Origin: a virus | DNA: 31,253 nucleotides | Reading direction: 5' to 3' (one strand) | Virus record (IMG/VR): IMGVR_UViG_3300022187_000132 | Coordinates: 1 to 31,253 of that record | Shown: positions 22,776 through 30,246 of the stretch, in pieces | Position numbering within the stretch: position 1 is the stretch's first letter | How the letters are laid out: the number at the start of each line of letters is the position of its first letter | The notes under the pieces: generated by a model | The model's database searches: none | What the model was told of the DNA's origin: nothing | What the model saw: only the letters and a program-made list of their open reading frames with translations | Translations under genes and position numbers: made by a program

Positions 22776-23387
22776 TTAACTGTCCTTTATTCCATATAAT
22801 TTTATTGTGCCAGAATCTATGTTTCCAGAACCAAATTTAAATCTTACACCATTTACTGCTGATGTTGTGTTACAATATCCACCAGAAAATTGTTCTTCAG
22901 TGTATGGTGGACTAGATGTATCAAATGAATTTGCAATAGTCATATAATGTTTTACAAATGTTGTACTTGATGGATTAAATAATTCTAAAGAACCACTTAC
23001 TCCACTATCATTATCATTAACAACTGAACCACCAGCTATCATTTGTTCTCCAGTAGATTGTGCAGTATGTAATGAAGTAGCATAACCTAAAAATGGACTT
23101 GTACCATTTTCCCTATGATAGGCTTGAAAACCAGCAGAAGTTTTAGTTACATTGTAGTTAGAACCTCCATCACTAGAAAAATTAACTTGAAATGGAACTG
23201 TACTATTACTTGGGTGGCAGTTTATAAACTCAAAACGATATATTGGATAGGTGCTATCTATTCCACTTGTAAATTCTATTGAGGCTGAAGCTGATGCGGT
23301 TTGTTCAGATATTAAAACTAAATTTCCTAGACTAGCTTGAAATGCACCAGCATCTAAAATTGTAGTGCCATTGGAGATAAAAGCCAT
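22776..23387 (-). CDS. Tandem adhesin paralogue 1 (203 aa)
   Basis: First transcribed of the three. Blocks are ISNGTTILDAGA, SASASIEFTSGIDSTYP, GGSNYNVTKTSAGFQAYHRE, LFNPSSTTFVKHYMTIANSF and CNTTSAVNGVRFKFGSGN. It departs most from the other two in the C-terminal half (one Cys in GGYCNTT, and a longer acidic loop SGGSVVNDND-like). A GAGGAG ribosome site precedes ATG 23387. Having three versions of one scaffold with different middles suggests alternative or mixed receptor contacts. Confidence 0.7.
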   Translation of the reverse strand: MAFISNGTTILDAGAFQASLGNLVLISEQTASASASIEFTSGIDSTYPIYRFEFINCHPSNSTVPFQVNFSSDGGSNYNVTKTSAGFQAYHRENGTSPFLGYATSLHTAQSTGEQMIAGGSVVNDNDSGVSGSLELFNPSSTTFVKHYMTIANSFDTSSPPYTEEQFSGGYCNTTSAVNGVRFKFGSGNIDSGTIKLYGIKDS

Positions 23388-23389
23388 TT

Positions 23390-23800
23390 CTAAATCTCCT
23401 CTAGTTTAAACTTATATTTTTTACCTGATTTTCTATTTATTAAGAATAAATCTTCTGATCCTTCTTGAATAGTCCAAGAACCTTTAGTGCCATCAACATC
23501 ATTACCTGTTTTTGATTCATTATTTAAATTTAAGTCTCCAGTATATATGTTAGCCCAAACTTTAGATGATGAACCTAAATCGTAAGTATCTGTAGTAGAA
23601 GGTATTAAACTTCCTGTAATTTCTTTTGAGTTAATATCTAAGTTACCACCTAATTGTGGCGTAGTATCACTTACTAAATCTACTGCCCCTGCTGGAAGAG
23701 TTACTGTTGCATTCGATAAATCTACTGTATCTCCAGATTCACCAACAGTTAATGTTGTGCCAGATTGTGGTGCGACTGTATCGACTTCAATTTTACTCAT
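23390..23800 (-). CDS. Short fibre protein with shared N-terminal module (136 aa)
   Basis: The first 45 residues (SKIEVDTVAPQSGTTLTVGE, SGDTVDLSNATVTLP) are the module also found on two longer adhesins in this cassette. The rest contains PQLGGNLDINSKEITGSLIP and TDTYDLGSSSKVWANIYTGD, patterns typical of phage fibre shafts, and ends with a compact charged piece KKYKFKLEEI. It lacks a large C-terminal receptor domain, so it may be a connector to which other adhesins bind. Its start overlaps the stop of the 56-aa gene by one base (TAATG). Confidence 0.75.
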   Translation of the reverse strand: MSKIEVDTVAPQSGTTLTVGESGDTVDLSNATVTLPAGAVDLVSDTTPQLGGNLDINSKEITGSLIPSTTDTYDLGSSSKVWANIYTGDLNLNNESKTGNDVDGTKGSWTIQEGSEDLFLINRKSGKKYKFKLEEI

Positions 23801-23970
23801 TAAATTATTACCAATGTTCCTGTTACTGTCACTGTTTCAGTAAAAGTAACTGGGCCTGCAAGTACTGCAGATTCAATTTCCATTTTCTTATCCATCACTT
23901 GTGCATGATGGTAAATATCTTCTGACGCAGGTTTATCCCCTACATATACTGTTCCATTTACTTCACTCAT
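23800..23970 (-). CDS. 56-aa fibre-region protein
   Basis: A short gene with an excellent Shine-Dalgarno (AGGAGA, 5-6 bases before ATG 23970) and a TAATG overlap with the next gene. It reads MSEVNGTVYVGDKPASEDIY, then HHAQVMDKKMEIESAV, and ends in a beta stretch AGPVTFTETVTVTGTLVII. I recognise the SEVNGTVYV start and the VTVTG end from small proteins near marine phage fibres. It may be a fibre-trimerisation or capping subunit. Confidence 0.75.
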   Translation of the reverse strand: MSEVNGTVYVGDKPASEDIYHHAQVMDKKMEIESAVLAGPVTFTETVTVTGTLVII

Positions 23971-23978
23971 GTTGTCTC

Positions 23979-24308
23979 CTATGTACTAATACTATCAACT
24001 CTGCTTAACCATGCATCAACACTTGTTGCTGCACTAGCTAAACCATACAATACATCACCAGATTGTAATACAATTTTAGCACCACCTTGAATTAGTTCAA
24101 CTGAACTAGCAGGTGGAATACTTAAATCTTTTGCTACATATCTGTCTGTACCTACTCCACCTTTATCAATATAAACATCTACAGTTACTGAACTAGCTGT
24201 AGTATTGGTTAGTCTTAAACCAATAATAGCATCGTCAGAATCTGCAGTTAATAGAGTAGTTTCAGAGTTTGTGATTTGTGTGCCAGTTGATTCAAAATCC
24301 TGTGCCAT
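23979..24308 (-). CDS. Small virion protein, first gene after the internal promoter (109 aa)
   Basis: The protein is beta-rich: DDAIIGLRLTNTTASSVTVD, VYIDKGGVGTDRYVAKDLS, IPPASSVELIQGGAKIVLQS, GDVLYGLASAA. Such small beta-sandwich proteins are frequent in marine phage tail regions; the role is not defined. A similar strand order is seen in the protein at 6984-7325. An AAGGAG ribosome site (24319-24324) lies ten bases before ATG 24308 and only a few bases after the predicted transcription start, giving a very short leader and probably strong expression. Confidence 0.7.
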   Translation of the reverse strand: MAQDFESTGTQITNSETTLLTADSDDAIIGLRLTNTTASSVTVDVYIDKGGVGTDRYVAKDLSIPPASSVELIQGGAKIVLQSGDVLYGLASAATSVDAWLSRVDSIST

Positions 24309-24318
24309 TGTTTATTTT

Positions 24319-24361
24319 CTCCTTATTTATAATATTATACTCGTTTTTTTAAAAATGTCAA
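24319..24361 (-). promoter_or_regulatory. Sigma70-type promoter with ribosome site for the adhesin cassette
   Basis: On the minus strand a perfect -35 box TTGACA (24361-24356) and a perfect -10 box TATAAT (24339-24334) are separated by 16 bases. The predicted start point is near 24327, followed by AAGGAG at 24324-24319. It lies in the 55-base gap between the main fibre gene and the 109-aa gene, one of the few gaps in the late region. Two exact hexamers at near-optimal spacing make chance unlikely even in AT-rich DNA. Confidence 0.8.
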
Positions 24362-24363
24362 CA

Positions 24364-25881
24364 TTAAAGTGCAATCGCCATAGCTACAGCAAAACCTGCA
24401 CTAGCAGCACTATCTATTTGTGTTTGTATAGCAGATGTTACACCAGATAAATAGCCTAATTCTGTATCTGTTACAGTTGATACAGCTACTTTTCCAGAAC
24501 CATTAGCTATTAAAGCTCTAGATGCTGTTAAATCTGATGAAGTAATAGTTGTTGCAGCACCAGTAATTGTATCTTCTTTAGCATTTATTTGTGTTTGAAT
24601 AGCAGATGTTACACCATTTAAGTATCCAAATTCTGTATTTGATATTGACCCATCATGAATTTTAGTTGCATCAATTGCAGCACTAGCATTAATATCTGCA
24701 TTAACAATAACACCAGATCCAATAGCAGCAACACCTGTATCTGCAATAGTAATATCTCCAGATACTACATTATCAATCCATTTAGATGTACCTGTATCAT
24801 AAAATAATAATGATCCATCTGCAGGAGTTGTAATATTAACATCTGTTAATTCTGATAATTCATTAGCTGTTGCAACTTGAGTATCTACATAATCTTTTAC
24901 AGCTGCACTTGTAGGTAAAGTTGTATCATTATCATTTGAACTAATACCTTCTGATTCAAGTATAATTGCTGATCCAGCAAAGTCTGCTACTTCTAAATTT
25001 GTAATACTATTTCCAGTACCATTAGCATCAATAGTTTTATTAGTTAAAGTATCTGTAGTTGCTCTACCAACTAATGTATCTGTAGATGTAGGTAATGTAA
25101 TTGTACCAGTATTTGAAATTGTAGATATAACTGGTGCAGTTAAAGTTTTATTTGTTAAAGTTTGAGCTGTTGATAAATCAACTGTAGTTCCTGTATCTAT
25201 GCTTAAAGTTACATCACCAGTTGTACCTCCACCTGATAAACCTGTACCAGCATTAACTGCAGTAATATCTCCTACAGGTATTGTAGCAACTTGAGTATCA
25301 ACATATGCTTTAATAGATTGTTGAGTAGCTAATGCAGTTGCACTATCAGATGACATTGTATCTTCATCTAATATCGCTGTAACTGTTGCACCTGATGCTA
25401 AAGCTAAACTTGTATTTGCAGTTAATGTAGTAAATGTACCAGCAGCAGGAGTTGTACCCCCAATAACTGCATCTACTGTACCTGCATTAATATCAGCAGT
25501 ATCTGCTACTAAGCTATCAATATTAGCAGTACCATCAATATATAAATTTTTAAATTCTAAACTAGCTGTACCTAAATCAATATCATTATCTGTTATAGGT
25601 ACAATAGCACCATCTTCTATTCTTAATTGTTGTACAGATGAAGAAGATACATTTACATAAAATTCTAAATGGTTATTAGAAGTATCTAATAAAATTCTAT
25701 TATATGCATTGCTATCTCTTAATACAGATACAGGCCCACCATCACCCGCAGTACCATCATGCGTGTGTCCTGTGCTTGCATTAAAGGCAGATATTAATTG
25801 ATTAAATTCATCATTAGTATCTGCTGCTGCAATAACGTCACCTGTTGTATAAGTTGACTGTCGTGTTGAGTATCCTGCCAT
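24364..25881 (-). CDS. Main tail fibre protein (505 aa)
   Basis: Residues 1-60 form the probable tail-binding part, with the pattern YTTGDVIAAADTNDEFNQLI and HTHDG seen on many podovirus fibres. The shaft is repetitive: AYVDTQVAT and DYVDTQVAT segments, TNKTLTAP and TNKTIDANGTG units, and the pair EFGYLNGVTSAIQTQINA / ELGYLSGVTSAIQTQIDS near the C-terminus. Ser/Thr/Ala/Asp-rich composition suits a trimeric beta shaft. It has no enzyme or peptidase motif. The end lacks a large receptor domain, so host contact may be made by the adhesins encoded downstream. AGGAGG lies 11 bases before ATG 25881. Confidence 0.85.
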   Translation of the reverse strand: MAGYSTRQSTYTTGDVIAAADTNDEFNQLISAFNASTGHTHDGTAGDGGPVSVLRDSNAYNRILLDTSNNHLEFYVNVSSSSVQQLRIEDGAIVPITDNDIDLGTASLEFKNLYIDGTANIDSLVADTADINAGTVDAVIGGTTPAAGTFTTLTANTSLALASGATVTAILDEDTMSSDSATALATQQSIKAYVDTQVATIPVGDITAVNAGTGLSGGGTTGDVTLSIDTGTTVDLSTAQTLTNKTLTAPVISTISNTGTITLPTSTDTLVGRATTDTLTNKTIDANGTGNSITNLEVADFAGSAIILESEGISSNDNDTTLPTSAAVKDYVDTQVATANELSELTDVNITTPADGSLLFYDTGTSKWIDNVVSGDITIADTGVAAIGSGVIVNADINASAAIDATKIHDGSISNTEFGYLNGVTSAIQTQINAKEDTITGAATTITSSDLTASRALIANGSGKVAVSTVTDTELGYLSGVTSAIQTQIDSAASAGFAVAMAIAL

Positions 25882-25882
25882 T

Positions 25883-27433
25883 TTATCTTCTTCCTCCTGG
25901 AGTAAATTCTAATTGAAATCCTTTAACTGAAAATGAGTCTGCTTGGTTTCTATCATCTATTTTTAAAGCGACTGCAAATCCAGAGCCTTCTACTGTTTGT
26001 CTTATAAGTGGTGTTCCTGATGCACCATATAAACCACTACCATATAATGCTGTACCATATAATGCAGCACCCCCTGCAGATTGAATACTTATTGCGTTTG
26101 GTTGTGGGGTATTTGAGTCATCATAATTATATCTTACAGCTAACTCAGCATCAACGGTTGTACCTTCTCCTTCATAGTTTAGATTAACCCTTTGCATATA
26201 TTTTCTTAAACCAGGATCACCCATAACCATATCTGGAGATCTATAAGTAGCTACAATTGTATTATTTGCAGTTCCATTAGCAAATGTATTACCTACTTCC
26301 ATTTTATAAATATAACCATCATAGCCACCAAATACTTGAGTTTCTACTGCACTTATAAAATCTGAATCTGTACATGATGGTTTAATACCAATCATATCTG
26401 AAAACTCAAAACCAATTTGTCCTGTATTAACATTTGCTTTTAATACACCAATAACTCCTTTTGCTGAACCTTGTGCTCCTGCAGTTGTTGGATAAAACAA
26501 TCTGTATTGAGATTTATCTCTAATAACTAATGATGATACTCTATCTAAAGTTATCTCATCAATTCTAGCTTGTATTTGTCTAGAAATAGAACCTAGTTCA
26601 ACGTCACCAATTCTAGCTGTACCAGCAATAGTTCTTAATCCATCTGGTGCTAAAAATATAACATCACCACCAATCTCTTGAATACTACCACCATCTCTGC
26701 AACCAATATTTCTAGTTACTTCTTGTACTGCAAAATCAGCAGAAGAAGAACCTAATAATTTATAAATTCTATCTTCACAAAATATAAATAATTCATTTCT
26801 AAATACTCTTAATCCTACAACATTAGAGTCAACTTTAAATGAACCTGCACCATCAGCAGTAGTAAAATCATCTTCTGCAAAAGGTGCACTAAATAAAACT
26901 TCTTGTGGATTAGTAGCACCAGCATAAAACATATGGTTTTGAAATGCTTTTACAAACTTAGGATTTGTAGGTGCAGTTCCACCATCTGTTGCGTTTATAG
27001 GATCTACAGTCCAACTAGTATCTATTGTTTGTGCAGCTGAATGTCCTGTAGCAATTATAACTTTGTCTGTTCCATTAAAGTTATATTTTTCAAAATCATA
27101 TGTTCTAGTTGATGTACCTAAACCTGTAGCAATTGTAGTCCAACTTCCAGATGTTGTACCATAGTGAATATCACCACCCATTGCTACAATAACTTGATCG
27201 TTAAATATAATTGAACAATCTACAATAGTATTTGAATTACTTGAGCCTGTAGGTATAATTGTTGAATTAAATAATGCTGTACCATTTACTCTTCTATAGC
27301 CACCTTTAATATCTGGTTCAAAATTACGTAATATAAGTGCTTCACCTGGGGCCATTGAAAAAACATCTTTGTTTAATACTAGACCTCCTGCACAACTAAC
27401 TACGTATGGGGATATTAAATCAGTAGCTGGCAT
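25883..27433 (-). CDS. Tail nozzle / stabilisation protein (P22 gp10-like, T7 gp12 role)
   Basis: A 516-aa, strand-rich protein. The N-terminus has the pattern GGLVLNKDVFSMAPGEALIL, RNFEPDIKGGYRRVNG, followed by successive beta repeats with NDQVIVAMGGDIHYG, NHMFYAGATNP, and RVFRNELFIFCEDRIYKL. This layout, a short start then a propeller-like body, is that of the podovirus stabilisation (nozzle) family. It closes the tail below the adaptor and retains DNA. A small triple repeat ALYGTALYGSGLYG at 457-470 stands out. It directly precedes the fibre gene in transcription, the usual podovirus order. Confidence 0.8.
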   Translation of the reverse strand: MPATDLISPYVVSCAGGLVLNKDVFSMAPGEALILRNFEPDIKGGYRRVNGTALFNSTIIPTGSSNSNTIVDCSIIFNDQVIVAMGGDIHYGTTSGSWTTIATGLGTSTRTYDFEKYNFNGTDKVIIATGHSAAQTIDTSWTVDPINATDGGTAPTNPKFVKAFQNHMFYAGATNPQEVLFSAPFAEDDFTTADGAGSFKVDSNVVGLRVFRNELFIFCEDRIYKLLGSSSADFAVQEVTRNIGCRDGGSIQEIGGDVIFLAPDGLRTIAGTARIGDVELGSISRQIQARIDEITLDRVSSLVIRDKSQYRLFYPTTAGAQGSAKGVIGVLKANVNTGQIGFEFSDMIGIKPSCTDSDFISAVETQVFGGYDGYIYKMEVGNTFANGTANNTIVATYRSPDMVMGDPGLRKYMQRVNLNYEGEGTTVDAELAVRYNYDDSNTPQPNAISIQSAGGAALYGTALYGSGLYGASGTPLIRQTVEGSGFAVALKIDDRNQADSFSVKGFQLEFTPGGRR

Positions 27434-27436
27434 TAA

Positions 27437-27685
27437 CTACCCCTGCATTTTACGTGCTTTCTCTGCTTCGTATAATTGTCTTAATTTTTCTAATTCAAAA
27501 ATTGATTTGTCTGGAAATACTTCCATGACATTATCTTTTTCAACAGCTTGTTTGTATTTGTTATAATCACTTAAACTAAACACACCACCTGCCATTTCCA
27601 TATTATTATTTTTTTGCATTGCATTTTTTTTGGATTTATAATCCATATTATCTTCTGCGTATTTTGCATCATCTCTTATAGCCAT
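27437..27685 (-). CDS. Small charged protein between adaptor and nozzle genes (82 aa)
   Basis: Helical and highly charged: AIRDDAKYAEDNMDYKSKKN at the start, a middle FSLSDYNKYKQAVEKDN, and a C-terminal helix SIFELEKLRQLYEAEKARK. No membrane segment or metal motif is seen. An AGGAG ribosome site precedes ATG 27685. Its place in the tail-assembly segment suggests a small structural or assembly factor; the family is not recognised. Confidence 0.65.
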   Translation of the reverse strand: MAIRDDAKYAEDNMDYKSKKNAMQKNNNMEMAGGVFSLSDYNKYKQAVEKDNVMEVFPDKSIFELEKLRQLYEAEKARKMQG

Positions 27686-27693
27686 AATATCTC

Positions 27694-28782
27694 CTATACT
27701 ATTTGTACTCTAGTTCCTTGGTTAATTCTTGAGTCTCTCATATACTCTTGTCTTGAAGAGTAATCTACTCTTAATAATCTTAATTTTCTTTGATAATCTC
27801 TTTCTGCCATAGATGCATGTTGAGCATCAGACCTTAACATATAAGTATAATATTTAGATCTATCTATTACTAGTGGTGCAAATCTATCTGGTAATGACAT
27901 AGTATCTGTATATGTAGATAAATCTGTATGAGTTATAAAATAATCATACTCAATAGTATAGTCATCTTTATCTGGTATTGGGCTTAATCCAAAGTATCCA
28001 TAGTCTGGTTTTCTGTATACAAATTCTGGAGTAGCATATACACCATCATCATTTTTAGAATCTCTTTCTTTAAAAGACTGTAACCAATTATCATATGAAA
28101 TATATTTTAACTTTCTAGGAGTTATATCTTGTCTTGATACTCTTACATAATCTACAGTAAAATCTCCAGATGTAGATAAATGTACATAGCTAGTTATACC
28201 TGTAGCAGTAAATGTAGATTCAAATATTTTACCTTTGCCATAATCATCTACAGTTAAAGTAGCATTTAAATTATCTGTTCCACCTGCAGAAGTTCCAACT
28301 TTAATTGCTAAAGTATCTCCATCAGCATTAGTATCAAATGCTCTTATTTGAATTTTATATTGTTTATTTACTATTGTAGATATAGCTTGATAAGAAGATG
28401 CGTTACTTAAACTTAATCTACCATTTCCTAAACTTGAATGTGCAGGAGAACCTGTATCTGTTGTCCAGTTATCTATTGTTGTAGCAAATTCACCATTACT
28501 AATTAATTCACTAGGTTTTAAGAAAAAAGAATCCCAATCTACTTTTCTCATATCTGATTCTAACGAATACTCTTGAGTTCCTGTATTTGTAGTTTTAGTA
28601 GTAGTACTATGCAGTAATGGTATTTCACCAGATTCATTATAAATATCATGAATTGATTTATTTACAAAATCTTTTACTGCAGTTTGTATACCTCTACTAG
28701 AACTAAAATTAGCTGAAGTTAATTCAGTTTCATTTAATTCTCTAAGAGTTCTATTAGTTAAAGTTAAATATGTTGTAGCCAA
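27694..28782 (-). CDS. Tail adaptor protein with inserted carbohydrate-binding-like domain (362 aa)
   Basis: The N-terminal 90 residues (LTLTNRTLRELNETELTS, FVNKSIHDIYNESGEIPLL) and the C-terminal 140 (TPRKLKYISYDNWLQ, PEFVYRKPDYGYFGLSPIPD, LVIDRSKYYTYMLRSD) are the two halves of a podovirus adaptor, the ring between portal and nozzle. Between them, about 92-217, lies a beta-sandwich that starts ELISNGEFATTIDNWTTDTG and ends TVDYVRVSRQD, the form of CBM4/9-like sugar-binding modules. The start must be TTG 28782: a TAA lies in frame four codons upstream and no other start codon fits. AGGGGA sits six bases before it. The inserted domain probably lies on the outside of the tail. Confidence 0.8.
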   Translation of the reverse strand: MATTYLTLTNRTLRELNETELTSANFSSSRGIQTAVKDFVNKSIHDIYNESGEIPLLHSTTTKTTNTGTQEYSLESDMRKVDWDSFFLKPSELISNGEFATTIDNWTTDTGSPAHSSLGNGRLSLSNASSYQAISTIVNKQYKIQIRAFDTNADGDTLAIKVGTSAGGTDNLNATLTVDDYGKGKIFESTFTATGITSYVHLSTSGDFTVDYVRVSRQDITPRKLKYISYDNWLQSFKERDSKNDDGVYATPEFVYRKPDYGYFGLSPIPDKDDYTIEYDYFITHTDLSTYTDTMSLPDRFAPLVIDRSKYYTYMLRSDAQHASMAERDYQRKLRLLRVDYSSRQEYMRDSRINQGTRVQIV

Positions 28783-28805
28783 TGTATTCCCCTGTTAAAT
28801 ATCAA

Positions 28806-28823
28806 GGGGGGATTGCTCCCCCC
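28806..28823 (-). terminator. GNRA-loop hairpin after the capsid genes (leaky terminator or mRNA stabiliser)
   Basis: On the minus strand, GGGGGGA and TCCCCCC form a perfect 7-bp stem around a GCAA tetraloop (GNRA type). It starts 13 bases after the stop of the 147-aa gene. TTGATATTTAA follows, a weak U-tract at best. The position, right after the capsid genes and before the tail genes, is where T7 has its late terminator. A partial terminator or 3'-end stabiliser would give more capsid than tail mRNA. Confidence 0.6.
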
Positions 28824-28836
28824 ATGAATATATTTA

Positions 28837-29280
28837 TTAACTAAAAGTTACTGTTTGTGAGTCTGTGTCAGCGTCTGATCCACCTTTATCAAGTGAAATC
28901 ATAGTTGCCCATACTCTAACTTTTGCATTAATTGCACCAGTACCAACTGTGATTCTGATAGCATCAGCAGAACTGTTTGCAAAAGGTGCAGCTAAAATAG
29001 CCATTTGGCCAGCAGCAGCTACAGTTGCAGCAGCTACATATTGGTCAGCGTCTGCACTATCACCTAATGCGATTGTTCCACTGTTTCCAGCAGAGTCAGC
29101 AGTTAATACATCAACGCCTGCAGCAAGTACCATTGTGTTTGCTGGAATAGCAATAACATCAAAAGTATCAGTAGCAGCGTTAGTTGTAGAAGAGAAATCT
29201 ACAACTTCTGATGCGATTCTTACAGTATCACTAGATGCTTTGATCTGAGTGTTTGTATTTGAACTATCATAAGCAGTCAT
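28837..29280 (-). CDS. Small capsid-associated protein, decoration candidate (147 aa)
   Basis: Ala/Ser/Thr/Asp-rich and strand-forming, with no cysteine: TVRIASEVVDFSSTTNAATD, IPANTMVLAAGVDVLTADSA, YVAAATVAAAGQMAILAAPF. It lies directly behind the major capsid gene and has a strong AGGAGG site nine bases before ATG 29280. Size, composition and place suit a capsid decoration or head-fibre protein, but I have no family match. Codon use is richer in GC than in the tail genes, as in the adjacent capsid gene, which points to high expression. Confidence 0.65.
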   Translation of the reverse strand: MTAYDSSNTNTQIKASSDTVRIASEVVDFSSTTNAATDTFDVIAIPANTMVLAAGVDVLTADSAGNSGTIALGDSADADQYVAAATVAAAGQMAILAAPFANSSADAIRITVGTGAINAKVRVWATMISLDKGGSDADTDSQTVTFS

Positions 29281-29299
29281 AATTTATTTCCTCCTACTA

Positions 29300-30238
29300 T
29301 TAACCGATTGTTATAACACCAGAGTATACAGCGTCATCTCTTAAGATTTTTCTTCCGAAAACGTGTAATCCTCTTACGATGTCAGCGAATGAATCAGGGT
29401 CTCTGATTAATTCTGTTTTTGCAATGTGGTTAGCTGTAGCTACAGCAGACATATGTCCATATAAGAATGCATATTCGTTTGCACCTGATGAACCAAATGT
29501 TTTGTTTGCAGCACTTCCGCTAGACACAGCAATTGCGTTAGTCATGTACATGTTAAAACCAAATAACGGTTTGTCAGTAACCATACCGTTTCTGATTTGT
29601 GATACACCACCATCGTTCAAGATTGATTGGTCTGAAAGTTTAGCACCAGCTTTTCTTAATTGTTGAAAAAAAGCAGGCGGTGCTACTAACCATCTATTTT
29701 CTTCTGGTACGTCATTCCCATCAAGAACTGTTTTAGCAGCTGAAACTACATCTGCTAAAGTATCTACAGCAGCATCACCATCAATTGGTGAACCATCAGT
29801 ACCTGTGTTAGCAGCTGATGTTGCAGCATTGTCGTAGATGTGCTTCAACACGTTGAAGTCATAGTTTCTTTTTAATGAGTATGCACCTGAAGAGGTTGCA
29901 AGAGCTTCAAAGTTTACATGAGATTGTCTTTCTTCAATGTCATCTACTTTGAAAGCAAAGTATGAACCTTGATCAACTGTCATAGTGATTTGGTCATCAG
30001 CTAAGTCTTGTGTAGAAACAGCTGTACCTCTTGCATAATCTGCAACAGTGATTGTAGGTTCTTTTATTATTTTAACAGTATCGCCAAAATTTTCAATTTC
30101 TCCAGCATAATCAGTGTTAGTAATGTCTTCTACCACTGATGCTCTTCTGAAGAATTTTTGAACCTTCTGACTAAAAATTTGTGGAGTGAAATTACCTGAA
30201 GGTAAGTTTCCGTATCCACCAGCACTTCCAAAAGCCAT
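29300..30238 (-). CDS. Major capsid protein (312 aa)
   Basis: The Gly-rich start (AFGSAGGYGNLPSGNF) is followed by an extended charged arm and VEDITNTDYAGEIENFGDTV. The body has the alpha/beta make-up of HK97-fold capsid proteins, including LVAPPAFFQQLRKAGAKLSD, MVTDKPLFGFNMYMTNAI and a C-terminal LHVFGRKILRDDAVYSGVIT. The length is right for podovirus capsid proteins. It sits immediately after the scaffold gene. The AGGAGG ribosome site at 30247-30252 is eight bases from ATG 30238, in keeping with very high expression. No -1 frameshift product like that of T7 gene 10 is evident. Confidence 0.9.
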   Translation of the reverse strand: MAFGSAGGYGNLPSGNFTPQIFSQKVQKFFRRASVVEDITNTDYAGEIENFGDTVKIIKEPTITVADYARGTAVSTQDLADDQITMTVDQGSYFAFKVDDIEERQSHVNFEALATSSGAYSLKRNYDFNVLKHIYDNAATSAANTGTDGSPIDGDAAVDTLADVVSAAKTVLDGNDVPEENRWLVAPPAFFQQLRKAGAKLSDQSILNDGGVSQIRNGMVTDKPLFGFNMYMTNAIAVSSGSAANKTFGSSGANEYAFLYGHMSAVATANHIAKTELIRDPDSFADIVRGLHVFGRKILRDDAVYSGVITIG

Positions 30239-30246
30239 GGTTGTAC

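Noticed and set aside
28865-29248. 127-codon open frame on the plus strand opposite the capsid-associated gene
   Set aside because: It is the mirror of an Ala/Ser-rich gene; it has no ribosome site and runs against the operon.
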